From Streptomyces mangrovisoli (lineage in GTDB: Bacteria; Actinomycetota; Actinomycetes; Streptomycetales; Streptomycetaceae): 64,000 nt of DNA. The notes under the pieces were generated by a model, which searched no databases, was not told where the DNA came from, and saw nothing but the letters and a program-made list of their open reading frames with translations. Of this stretch, positions 51,846-60,652 are shown piece after piece. How positions within the stretch are numbered: the first letter of the stretch is position 1; every line of letters begins with the position of its first letter. Made by a program: the position numbers and the translations under genes. The stretch covers positions 91,169 to 155,168 of the forward strand of contig NZ_LAVA02000030.1 of the NCBI RefSeq assembly GCF_000974985.2. The letters are read 5' to 3'.

Positions 51846-51859
51846 AGTAACGGGTTCTA
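51846..51859. promoter_or_regulatory. KstR-like box upstream of cyp125
   Basis: AGTAACGGGTTCTA differs from TNNAACNNGTTNNA only at the first base. It lies 49 bp before cyp125 and 17 bp beyond the CTGACG palindrome. Confidence 0.6.
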
Positions 51860-51970
51860 CAAGTGGCAAGACATGCAACACGCCGATTTCGGTGCGGAGT
51901 TCGTGCAGATCACCACTTCGGCGGCTGCACGACCCTTGCGGCCGTCTCACCCAGTGAGCAGACTGCACAC

Positions 51971-53372
<1,402 letters not shown>

Positions 53373-53392
<20 letters not shown>

Positions 53393-54200
53393 AGCGATCC
53401 TCCATCAGGCGCCGGATCAACTCCGCGGAGTCCCTGAGCGACAGCGCGGAGGCTTGAAGGTGATCGTAACGGAGCGAGCAGTCCTGGACGGTGTTCGGAT
53501 TCGCGGTGGGGTGCCCGATGCCGTAGCCCTCCGTGTAGACGATGGCCGGGTCGCCGGTGAAGCGGTAGATGTTGAACGAGCCTTGAAATCCCGCGTGCGC
53601 ACCGGCCGAGAACGGCAGAATCTGCACGTTGACGCTGCGGCTGTGCTCGAAGGACAACAGGTGCGCCAGTTGTTCGCGCATCACCTCGGAGCCACCGACT
53701 TCCTGATAAAGGGCGGCCTCGCTGAGGATGGCCCACAGGACGGGCGGTTCGTCCTTCTCCAGGATGCGCTGGCGCGCCAGCCGCACCGCCGTGCGGTCGT
53801 CCAACTCGGTCTGGTCCAGGGCGCCGAGGACCGTCCCGGCGTACGCCCTGGTCTGCAGCAGGCCGTGAATCGCGAACGTCTGGAACGTGCAGATCTCGGT
53901 GGCCCTGGCCTCCAGCGCGGCCACTTGCTGGAACCACGCCGGAAGTTGGCTGCGCAGCACCAGCTCCACCAGCCGGGACAGCAGTCCGTCCGTGCCCAGC
54001 GCCGCGTCCACCCGTTCGCTGAACTCCGGCGTCGGCACCCGCCGTGCCGTCTCGATCTGGCCCACGAGTGACCCCGTGTAGTTGACGATCTCGCCGAGTT
54101 GCTTCTGCGTCAGCCCCGCCGCCTCGCGGTGCCGGCGCAGTTCGAAGCCGTAGTAGTCCAGCGGCGAGGCGCCGGGGTCGAGGACGTTGATGTGGGTCAC
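53373..54200 (-). CDS. XRE-family regulator with DUF5753 (Scr1/WhiJ type)
   Basis: 275 residues. The N-terminal HTH_31 (LTQKQLGEIVNYTGSLVGQI) is followed by a DUF5753 sensor domain (LRSQLPAWFQQVAALEARAT, FAIHGLLQTRAYAG, VVYTEG-like IVYTEGYGIGH). GTG 54200 has GGAGGG six bases upstream. With the DUF397 gene behind it and an ATPase gene in front it forms the triad seen around whiJ and abaA, loci that tune sporulation and antibiotic production. Confidence 0.9.
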
Positions 54201-54296
54201 GTGCGGCCCTCCGGGTACGACTCGACTCCGCTCACAGGCGGAGATGTTGTATCCGATCGGTAGCCCAGAGTAGTCACCCGCCGACAACCTCGTACC

Positions 54297-54716
54297 GTGA
54301 ACGATTACTTTCCCCCCACCCTGCTGGGCCCCGCTCCGGCTCAGTACGGTATGCGGCTGGTCGTCGGCGACCACTCGGCGCGGCACATCCGCCGGATCGT
54401 CCGATCGCTGCTGCGTGAATGGGAGTTGAGCCCGCTCACGGACGCCGTGGAGCTGGCGATGACCGAGCTGGTCGCCAACGTCGTACGGCATGTGCCGGAC
54501 CGCAGATGCGCGCTGGTGCTGTCCCGGCTGGCGGGCGGGGTGCGGGGCGAGGTGTCCGACACGAGCCCCCGGCTGCCCGCCGTGCCCGGCGCGCCGGACG
54601 ACGACGCCGAGTGCGGCCGCGGGCTCCTGCTGCTGGACGCGGTGGTCGACAAGTGGGGCGTGGTGCGCGGGCCCGGCGCCGGGAAGACGGTGTGGTTCGA
54701 GTGCGCCCCGCGGTAG
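54297..54716 (+). CDS. HATPase_c_2 serine kinase-like ATP-binding protein
   Basis: 139 residues of the anti-sigma/SpoIIAB-type fold: N-box ELAMTELVANVVRHV, later ECGRGLLLLDAVVDKWGV and GKTVWFECAPR. These small ATPases accompany XRE/DUF397 pairs in WhiJ-like triads. GTG 54297 is the only reasonable start and no ribosome site is visible, so the message may be leaderless. It is divergent from the XRE gene. Confidence 0.88.
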   Translation: MNDYFPPTLLGPAPAQYGMRLVVGDHSARHIRRIVRSLLREWELSPLTDAVELAMTELVANVVRHVPDRRCALVLSRLAGGVRGEVSDTSPRLPAVPGAPDDDAECGRGLLLLDAVVDKWGVVRGPGAGKTVWFECAPR

Positions 54717-54737
54717 GGGGCGCACTCGGAACGCCGG

Positions 54738-56813
54738 TCAGCTCCCGGCCGTCGCCGGTTCCAGTGCCTCGCTCGCGCGCGGCTCCGGGGTGAGCGAGCG
54801 GGCCCGCGGGCCCTGGAGCAGGTAGCTCAGCCCGAAGCCCGCGCCGACGACGGCCGCGCCGCCCACCGCGTCCAGCACCCAGTGGTTGCCGGTGGCGACG
54901 ATCGCCGAGACCGTGAACAGCGGGTGCAGCAGGCCGAGCGCCTTCATCCACCACTTGGGCGCGAGGATCGCGATGACCAGGCCGCACCACAGCGCCCAGC
55001 CGAAGTGCAGGGAGGGCATCGCGGCGTACTGGTTGGTGAGGGCGGTCAGCGTGCCGTAGTCGGGCTTGGAGAAGTCCTGCACGCCGTGCACGGTGTCGAT
55101 CATGCCGAGGTTCGGCATCAGGCGGGGCGGGGCGAGCGGGTAGAGCCAGAAGCCGACCAGGGCGAACAGGGTGGCGAAGCCGAGCGAGGAGCGGGCCCAG
55201 CGGTAGTCGACCGGGCGGCGCCAGTACAGGACGGCGAGCACGGTCAGCGGCACGACGAAGTGGAAGGACTCGTAATAGAAGTCGAAGAAGTCGCGCAGCC
55301 AGCCGACCTTGACGACCGCGTGGTTGGCCCAGTGCTCGATGTCGATGTGCAGGAACCGCTCGGCGGACAGCACCTGGTGGCCGTGGTACTCGGCGGTGTG
55401 GCGGCCGGCGGAGTTGCTGCCGCCGGTCGCCGCGAGCCGGACCCGCGCGTAGGCGGCGTACGTGACCCTTATCAGCAGCAGTTCGAGGATCAGGTTGGGG
55501 CGGCTGAGCACCCGGCGCAGGAACGGCACCAGCGGCACGTGCCGGAAGCGGGCCGGGACGGGGGCGGCGTAGCGCGTGGGGACCGGGTTCAGGTAGTACG
55601 GCGAGGCGCGCGTCAGGAAGGGGACGGCGGTCGCGGCGGCGAGCGCGGCCAGCAGGACCACATTGTCGCGTACCGAGTACAGGGACGACATGTTCGGCAG
55701 CAGCATTTTGGCCGGAAGTGTCACCACGAGGATCACCGCGACGGGCCACAGGAACCGGTCCGAGGCCCGCTTGCCGACCCGGCCGACCACCGCGAGCAGC
55801 ACCCACAGCAGCTGGTACTGCCAGGTGGTGGGCGAGACGGCGATGGCGGCGCAGCCGGTGACCGCGACCGCGAGCAGCAGCTGGCCGTCGCGGGCGTAGC
55901 CCACGGCGCGGCGCACGCCGAGGACGGCGACGGCGGCGCCGAGCGCGAGGAAGAGGGCGATCTCCAGCGGGCCCGACAGGCCGAGGCGCAGCAGCGCGCC
56001 GTGCAGGGACTGGTTGCCGAGCGCGTCGGCCCGGCCGCCGAGCCCGGCGCCCGCCATGTGGTGCACCCAGTAGGTGTACGAGTCGTGCGGCAGCGCGGCC
56101 CAGGCGAGCGCGGTGCCGGCGGCGAAGGTCGCGCCGGTGGCGAGCGCGGCCCGGCGTCTGCCGGTGAACCAGAGCAGCGGGGCGAACAGCAGCAGGGTCG
56201 GCTGGAGGGCGGCGGCGAGGCCGATGAACGCGCCGCCGGCGCGTTCGCCGCGCACGGTGAAGCAGCCGAGCAGGACCAGCAGCACCGGGATGACGCTGGT
56301 CTGGCCGAGCCATATCGTGTTGCGCACGGGCAGCGACAGCATCAGCAGGCTGATCGCGACCGGCGCGGCGAACTGGACCGTGCGGCGGCCGACCGGCTGC
56401 GGCAGGGCGCGGGCGGCGACCAGGCCGACGCCGACGACGAGCAGCAGCGTGCCGAAGGTCCAGCCCCAGCCGAGGGCCTGTTCGGCCGCCCGGGTGAGCG
56501 GTTTGAGGACGAGGCCGGCGAACGGGGTGCCGTTGAACCGGGTCGAGTCGTACAGCGAGCCCTTCACGTGCAGGACGCCCTGGGGGCCGACCCAGGTCTC
56601 CAGGTCCGTCAGGCGATCGCCCCGGGGGCTGCCCAGGACCACCGCCAGCTGCCGTACGGCGAGCATTCCGGCCAGCAGCCACAGGCCCAGGCGGGCGGCG
56701 CGCAGCCGTGGCCCGGCCGCCCCGCCCACGGCTGTCGCTCCGAAGGCTTTCGCCGGTCGCCCACTGTGCTCAACGTTCGCCACGCCTCGTCGGCCTCCCG
56801 CCCCGTCGGTCAT
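54738..56813 (-). CDS. GT87-like polyprenol mannosyltransferase fused to PAP2/AUR1-type phosphatase
   Basis: 691 residues. The first 430 are a multi-helix GT-C enzyme (DUF2029/GT87), with DLETWVGPQGVLHVKGSLYD in the first extracytoplasmic loop and PTTWQYQLLWVLLAVVG. Residues about 470-670 are a PAP2 domain with MPSLHFGWALW and ATGNHWVLDAVGG, like AUR1 inositol-phosphoryl transferases. Both act on lipid-linked substrates at the outer face of the membrane, pointing to glycophospholipid or lipomannan metabolism. ATG 56813 as start. Confidence 0.88.
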   Translation of the reverse strand: MTDGAGGRRGVANVEHSGRPAKAFGATAVGGAAGPRLRAARLGLWLLAGMLAVRQLAVVLGSPRGDRLTDLETWVGPQGVLHVKGSLYDSTRFNGTPFAGLVLKPLTRAAEQALGWGWTFGTLLLVVGVGLVAARALPQPVGRRTVQFAAPVAISLLMLSLPVRNTIWLGQTSVIPVLLVLLGCFTVRGERAGGAFIGLAAALQPTLLLFAPLLWFTGRRRAALATGATFAAGTALAWAALPHDSYTYWVHHMAGAGLGGRADALGNQSLHGALLRLGLSGPLEIALFLALGAAVAVLGVRRAVGYARDGQLLLAVAVTGCAAIAVSPTTWQYQLLWVLLAVVGRVGKRASDRFLWPVAVILVVTLPAKMLLPNMSSLYSVRDNVVLLAALAAATAVPFLTRASPYYLNPVPTRYAAPVPARFRHVPLVPFLRRVLSRPNLILELLLIRVTYAAYARVRLAATGGSNSAGRHTAEYHGHQVLSAERFLHIDIEHWANHAVVKVGWLRDFFDFYYESFHFVVPLTVLAVLYWRRPVDYRWARSSLGFATLFALVGFWLYPLAPPRLMPNLGMIDTVHGVQDFSKPDYGTLTALTNQYAAMPSLHFGWALWCGLVIAILAPKWWMKALGLLHPLFTVSAIVATGNHWVLDAVGGAAVVGAGFGLSYLLQGPRARSLTPEPRASEALEPATAGS

Positions 56814-57090
56814 GTGGTCACGCTGTGGGTGGTCTGAGCAGGCCCTGTGCGGTCCGCACCACCCTCTGGAGAGGGACGCAGGCTACCCCCGCTTCACCTG
56901 ACGTCCGCTCCTCTTTTGTCCGGATGACGATAGTCCGCCGCCGGTTCCGGCGCCTCCGCGACCGGGGCATGAATCACACTGAACCTGTGCATCGTCCGCA
57001 TCACGGGACACGCCTACCCGGAACGCGGACAGTCAGCAGTTCGTTAGGCTAACTAGCCAGCATCGACCTACGCAGGAAGGCAGTGGCCCG

Positions 57091-57762
57091 ATGAGCGAGT
57101 CGCAGCTCTGGGACGACGTCGACGACTACTTCACCACCCACCTCGCGCCCGAGGACGAGGCCCTGACCGCCGCGGTGCGCGAGAGCGAGGCCGCGGGCCT
57201 GCCCGCCATCCAGGTCACGCCCGCCCAGGGCAAGCTGCTGCACCTGCTCGCGCAGCTGCAGAACGCGCGCACCATCCTGGAGATCGGCACCCTCGGCGGC
57301 TACAGCACCATCTGGCTGGCCCGCGCGCTGCCCGCCGACGGCCGGCTGATCTCGCTGGAGTACAGCGCCCGGCACGCGGAGGTCGCGGTGCGCAACATCG
57401 CGCGGGCGGGGCTCCAGCGGATCGTGGAGGTGCGGGTGGGCCCGGCGCTGGAGTCGCTGCCCAAGCTGGCCGACGAGAACCCCGCCCCCTTCGACCTGGT
57501 CTTCATCGACGCCGACAAGGCCAACAACCCGCAGTACGTGGAGTGGGCGCTCGGGCTCACCCGCGCGGGCAGCCTGATCGTCGTCGACAACGTGGTGCGC
57601 GAGGGGCGGGTGACCGACGCGGACAGCACGGCGCCGGACGTCGTCGGCACCCGGGCCGCGATCGAGCTGATCGGCTCGCACCCCCGGCTGGACGGCACGG
57701 CGATCCAGACGGTCGGGGCGAAGGGGTACGACGGCCTGGCGCTGGCCCGCGTACTGGCCTGA
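57091..57762 (+). CDS. O-methyltransferase, catechol/caffeoyl-CoA type
   Basis: 223 residues, Methyltransf_3 family. SAM site LEIGTLGGYSTIWLARALP, LISLEYSARHAEVA, metal-binding Asp in LVFIDADKANNPQYVEWAL and IVVDNVVREGRV. Metal-dependent O-methylation of a catechol-like substrate is expected. ATG 57091 follows AGGAAGG. It stands alone; its stop codon begins a repeat array. Confidence 0.92.
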   Translation: MSESQLWDDVDDYFTTHLAPEDEALTAAVRESEAAGLPAIQVTPAQGKLLHLLAQLQNARTILEIGTLGGYSTIWLARALPADGRLISLEYSARHAEVAVRNIARAGLQRIVEVRVGPALESLPKLADENPAPFDLVFIDADKANNPQYVEWALGLTRAGSLIVVDNVVREGRVTDADSTAPDVVGTRAAIELIGSHPRLDGTAIQTVGAKGYDGLALARVLA

Positions 57763-57897
57763 GCGGCCGGGCGCCGTCGGCCCGAGCGGTCGGGCGCCGG
57801 AGTCGGGCGCCGAGGGTCGGGCGCCGAGCGGTCGGGCCCGACTGGTCCACGGGGTCGGACCCGACTGGTCCACGGGGTCGGACCCGGCGCCCGGGCC
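57760..57897. repeat. Tandem repeats starting at the O-methyltransferase stop codon
   Basis: CCTGAGCGGCCGGGCGCCGT (containing the TGA) decays into several GTCGGGCGCCGAG units, then two 24-bp units with CCGACTGGTCCACGGGGTCGG. The array fills the space to the next, convergent gene. Confidence 0.8.
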
Positions 57898-57901
57898 GCG
57901 C

Positions 57902-58294
57902 TCAGACCTCGTGGTAGAAGCCGACGTTGATGCTGTGCGGCCCGGTGCGGTCCTGGACGACGACCTCGCCGGAGCCGCCCGGGGGCAGCGGCGCGGTCCC
58001 GCCGTAGGGCACCGGCCGGGGGTAGTCGCCGACGACGAGGCGCACCTCGGAGGAGGGCTCGGCCTGCGATCCGCGCAGCCATGTCACCGACCAGGTGCCG
58101 TCGTCCCCGCACCGGAACTCCAGATGCACGCGGGAGACGAACAGCCAGTCCTCCGGTGTCACCAGACGGCACACGGCCCCGTCCCTGCCCACCCGCAGCA
58201 CGGCACCGGGTTGGCTGGGCGCGTCGGCCAGTGTCATGCCGGCCGTGGCACCCGAGTCCGCCGCGGAGACGGAGGCCATGGTGAGTTCGAGCAC
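57902..58294 (-). CDS. FHA-like domain protein
   Basis: 130 residues from GTG 58294 with GGGGGAA upstream. The core has VLRVGRDGAVCRL and WLFVSRVHLEFRC, i.e. the GR, S and H pattern of forkhead-associated phosphothreonine-binding domains, followed by beta strands EVRLVVGDYPRPV and ending INVGFYHEV. No other domain. It could read Ser/Thr kinase signals, but no kinase gene is nearby. Confidence 0.7.
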   Translation of the reverse strand: MLELTMASVSAADSGATAGMTLADAPSQPGAVLRVGRDGAVCRLVTPEDWLFVSRVHLEFRCGDDGTWSVTWLRGSQAEPSSEVRLVVGDYPRPVPYGGTAPLPPGGSGEVVVQDRTGPHSINVGFYHEV

Positions 58295-58389
58295 GTGCGT
58301 TCCCCCTGAACGTCCGGGTAGGGCGGCCGGGTTGCGCCGCCGCCGCATGATAAAACGCCCGGTGCCATCACGTCCGGCACAATGGGTTC

Positions 58390-58815
58390 ATGACCGAGCG
58401 AAAGCCACCCGGGGTGCCGTTCGAGTCCTGGGTCGACAAGCAGATCCGTGACGCGAGCCGGCGCGGGGAGTTCGATCACCTGGCCGGAGCGGGCGAGCCG
58501 CTGCCCCGCGAGATCGAGACGCCGTACGACGAACTGTGGTGGATCAGACGGAAGATGGCCCGTGAGGGGCTCTCCGTGCTGCCGCCCGCGCTGGCCCTGC
58601 GCAAAGAGGCGGAGGACGCGCTCGAAGCGGCGCTGAGCGCCCCGTCCGAGTACCGCGCGCGGCAGATCGTCGAGGCGGTCAACGTCAAGATCCGCGAGAT
58701 GATGTTCAAGCCGCCGCCCGGCCCCCCGCTGGGCAAGAAGCCGTACGACGTCGAAGAGGTCGTAGGCCGGTGGCGGGAGCGCCGGGCGTCGGAGGGCGGG
58801 GCGACTAGCGGCTGA
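58390..58815 (+). CDS. DUF1992 (DNAJC28-like) protein
   Basis: 141 residues. The N-terminal DUF1992 core is VPFESWVDKQIRDASRRGEF, DHLAGAGEPLP and DELWWIRRKMAREGLSVLPP. It is related to the non-J part of eukaryotic DNAJC28. It ends 11 bp inside the convergent acidic repeat protein gene. The function of the family is not established. Confidence 0.88.
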   Translation: MTERKPPGVPFESWVDKQIRDASRRGEFDHLAGAGEPLPREIETPYDELWWIRRKMAREGLSVLPPALALRKEAEDALEAALSAPSEYRARQIVEAVNVKIREMMFKPPPGPPLGKKPYDVEEVVGRWRERRASEGGATSG

Positions 58816-59449
58816 GCAGGTGGTCGGCCAGCTCGCGGTAGTCCCGCAGGGCGAGCCGGAGTTGCTCGGTGTCGCCGGCCGTCGGCTCCTCGCCGTCGCG
58901 GCCGTCGCCGTTGGTGGACGTGGACGTGGACGTGGACTGCCAGGAGTTGCGCAGCGTGCTGCGGCGCCGGGTCACGGCCTCGGTGAAGCGGGCGACCGCG
59001 TCCTCCAGCACCCGGTCGGCCTCCTCGACGGCGCCGCGGGGCGCGTCCACGAAACCGGCCACGGCGTGCCGCATCCGGTCGTTGAGCTCGTCGGACTCCG
59101 CTCGGGCCACGAGGGGGGCGGCGGCGTCGCCGGCGGTTTCGTCGGCGTCGTCGGCGGTTGCCGGGGCGGGGGTGTACGGGGCCGTGCCCTCGCCGGTGCT
59201 CCCGTAGGCGCTCGGCGACTCGGACCCGTCCGTCGTGGTGTCGTAACCGAGTCCGCTCTCGTGCCCGAGCGTGGTGTCACGGCCGGTGTCGGTTTCGGTG
59301 TAGGTGTCGGTTTCGGCGTCGGTATAGGTGTCGGTGCCGGTGTCGGTGCCGGTCTCGCCCATGGTCTCCGCGTCGCGGCCGGTCCTCGTCTCGTCGGCGG
59401 TCTGCTCGACGGGCAGGCCGTCCGTCTTCTTGCGGGTCACGTCGGTCAT
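58805..59449 (-). CDS. Acidic Thr/Asp-repeat protein
   Basis: 214 residues. Residues about 30-60 are an Asp/Thr/Tyr/Glu repeat (GTDTGTDTYTDAETDTYTET). The C-terminal half has MRHAVAGFVDAPRGAVEEAD and RVLEDAVARFTEAVTRRR, a helical domain that also occurs in the gene upstream (FVDSPRDAVTEADRLLSELA), so the two are paralogous. Soluble, no signal. ATG 59449 overlaps the upstream stop as ATGA. Function unknown. Confidence 0.8.
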   Translation of the reverse strand: MTDVTRKKTDGLPVEQTADETRTGRDAETMGETGTDTGTDTYTDAETDTYTETDTGRDTTLGHESGLGYDTTTDGSESPSAYGSTGEGTAPYTPAPATADDADETAGDAAAPLVARAESDELNDRMRHAVAGFVDAPRGAVEEADRVLEDAVARFTEAVTRRRSTLRNSWQSTSTSTSTNGDGRDGEEPTAGDTEQLRLALRDYRELADHLLSR

Positions 59450-60168
59450 GTCGTACGCCCCTCCTTGTGCCGGTGTCCGCCGATGATCCAGCCGTGGTCC
59501 GACGTGGATCCGGCCTTCGTGTCGGCCGTGGTGTCGGCCTGGGTGTCGGCCTTGGTGTCACCCGTCGTATCGGCCCTCGTGTCGGCCTTCGCGTCGGCCC
59601 TCTCGGCGGCCTTCGTGTCCGCCGGTGTCCGGCCGTCGCCGATCAGGTCCTCGAAGAGCCCGCGGGCCTCGACCATGGACGTGCGCAGTTCCTCCGTGCC
59701 GCCCTCGCCCGTGCGGGCGACGCCGTGCACCTGGCGGTAGCCCTGCACGTGGTGGGCGTGGTGCACGGACAGCGCCGCGAGCTGCTCCTCGTACTGCCCG
59801 CCGTCGGGGAAGCCCCGGTCCCGGGCCAGTTCGGACAGGAGCCGGTCCGCCTCGGTCACCGCGTCGCGCGGGGAGTCGACGAACGTCTCCTGGGCGGCGG
59901 CCCAGCGGGCCTCGTAGCCCTCCCGACGCTCGGGGTCGAGGGGGCGGCTGCGCAGGTCGCCATGGCGCTCGACCCGCGCGGCGAGCTCGCGCTCGGCGGC
60001 CGCGGTGTCGCCGTCGTGCTGCGCGACGGTCCGGTCGTACTCCGGCCCGAAGCGCCGCTTGAGGCTGGGCCCGCCGGGGTGCCTGCGGGCCCGCAGGGTC
60101 AGGGCGGCCGCTACTGCGAGCACGGCCACCACGCACACGATCACAACAACGATCACGCCTGTGGACAT
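59446..60168 (-). CDS. Membrane-anchored protein with DTKAD repeats
   Basis: 240 residues. An N-terminal helix (GVIVVVIVCVVAVLAVAAAL) is followed by a basic stretch and a helical domain (LKRRFGPEYDRTVAQHDGDT; EGYEARWAAAQETFVDSPRD; QYEEQLAALSVHHAHHVQGY). A C-terminal repeat DTKADTQADTTADTKA follows. ATG 60168 has GGAAGG five bases upstream. It is the first gene of a two-gene operon with its soluble paralogue. It resembles actinomycete 'secreted protein' annotations; function unknown. Confidence 0.82.
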   Translation of the reverse strand: MSTGVIVVVIVCVVAVLAVAAALTLRARRHPGGPSLKRRFGPEYDRTVAQHDGDTAAAERELAARVERHGDLRSRPLDPERREGYEARWAAAQETFVDSPRDAVTEADRLLSELARDRGFPDGGQYEEQLAALSVHHAHHVQGYRQVHGVARTGEGGTEELRTSMVEARGLFEDLIGDGRTPADTKAAERADAKADTRADTTGDTKADTQADTTADTKAGSTSDHGWIIGGHRHKEGRTT

Positions 60169-60265
60169 GGATGCCTTCCGGTGTCTCGGCCCGGTGGGCC
60201 GCTTGACACCCGGGTTGCCCGCGGCGCCGCCCGTAAACGACGAGCACCCCCCGACACCCGCCCCA

Positions 60266-60603
60266 CGCAGTTCCCCGCGCCCCTTTGAGGGGGCTGGGCT
60301 CGGGATGCCGTCCGCGGCTCGGTCGTGGCCGCTCGCGCAGTTCCCCGCGCCCCTATCGGGCGCCGTCGGGGTCGGTGTGTCGGGCATGCGCGGCGCCGTC
60401 GTGGCTGGTCGCGCAGTTCCCCGCGCCCCTATCGGGGCACCCCGATAGGGGCGCGGGGAACTGCGCGACCAAGCCCCACCGCCCCGCAGGAACACCACGA
60501 CCCCAGCCCCCCAAGGGGCGCGGGGAACTGCGCGAACGGCCACGACCGAGCTGCGGATGAAACCCGACCCCAGCCCCCGAGGGGCGCGGGGAACTGCGCG
60601 GGC
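60266..60603. repeat. Array of six GCGCAGTTCCCC half-elements
   Basis: Three copies point one way (60266, 60333, 60407) and three the other (60446, 60513, 60579), nested as mirror images. The central pair forms a perfect 31-bp hairpin (60407-60437 and 60440-60470) with a two-base loop. The array fills the 480-bp gap between the repeat-protein operon and the MFS gene; no gene is present there. Confidence 0.92.
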
Positions 60604-60652
60604 GGCCACGACGGAGCCGCGGACGACCGACGACCGACCGACGGCCAGGAGT

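Noticed and set aside
60266..60603. Insertion sequence or transposon remnant
   Set aside because: No transposase-like frame and no target-site duplication; the pattern is a repeated hairpin element.
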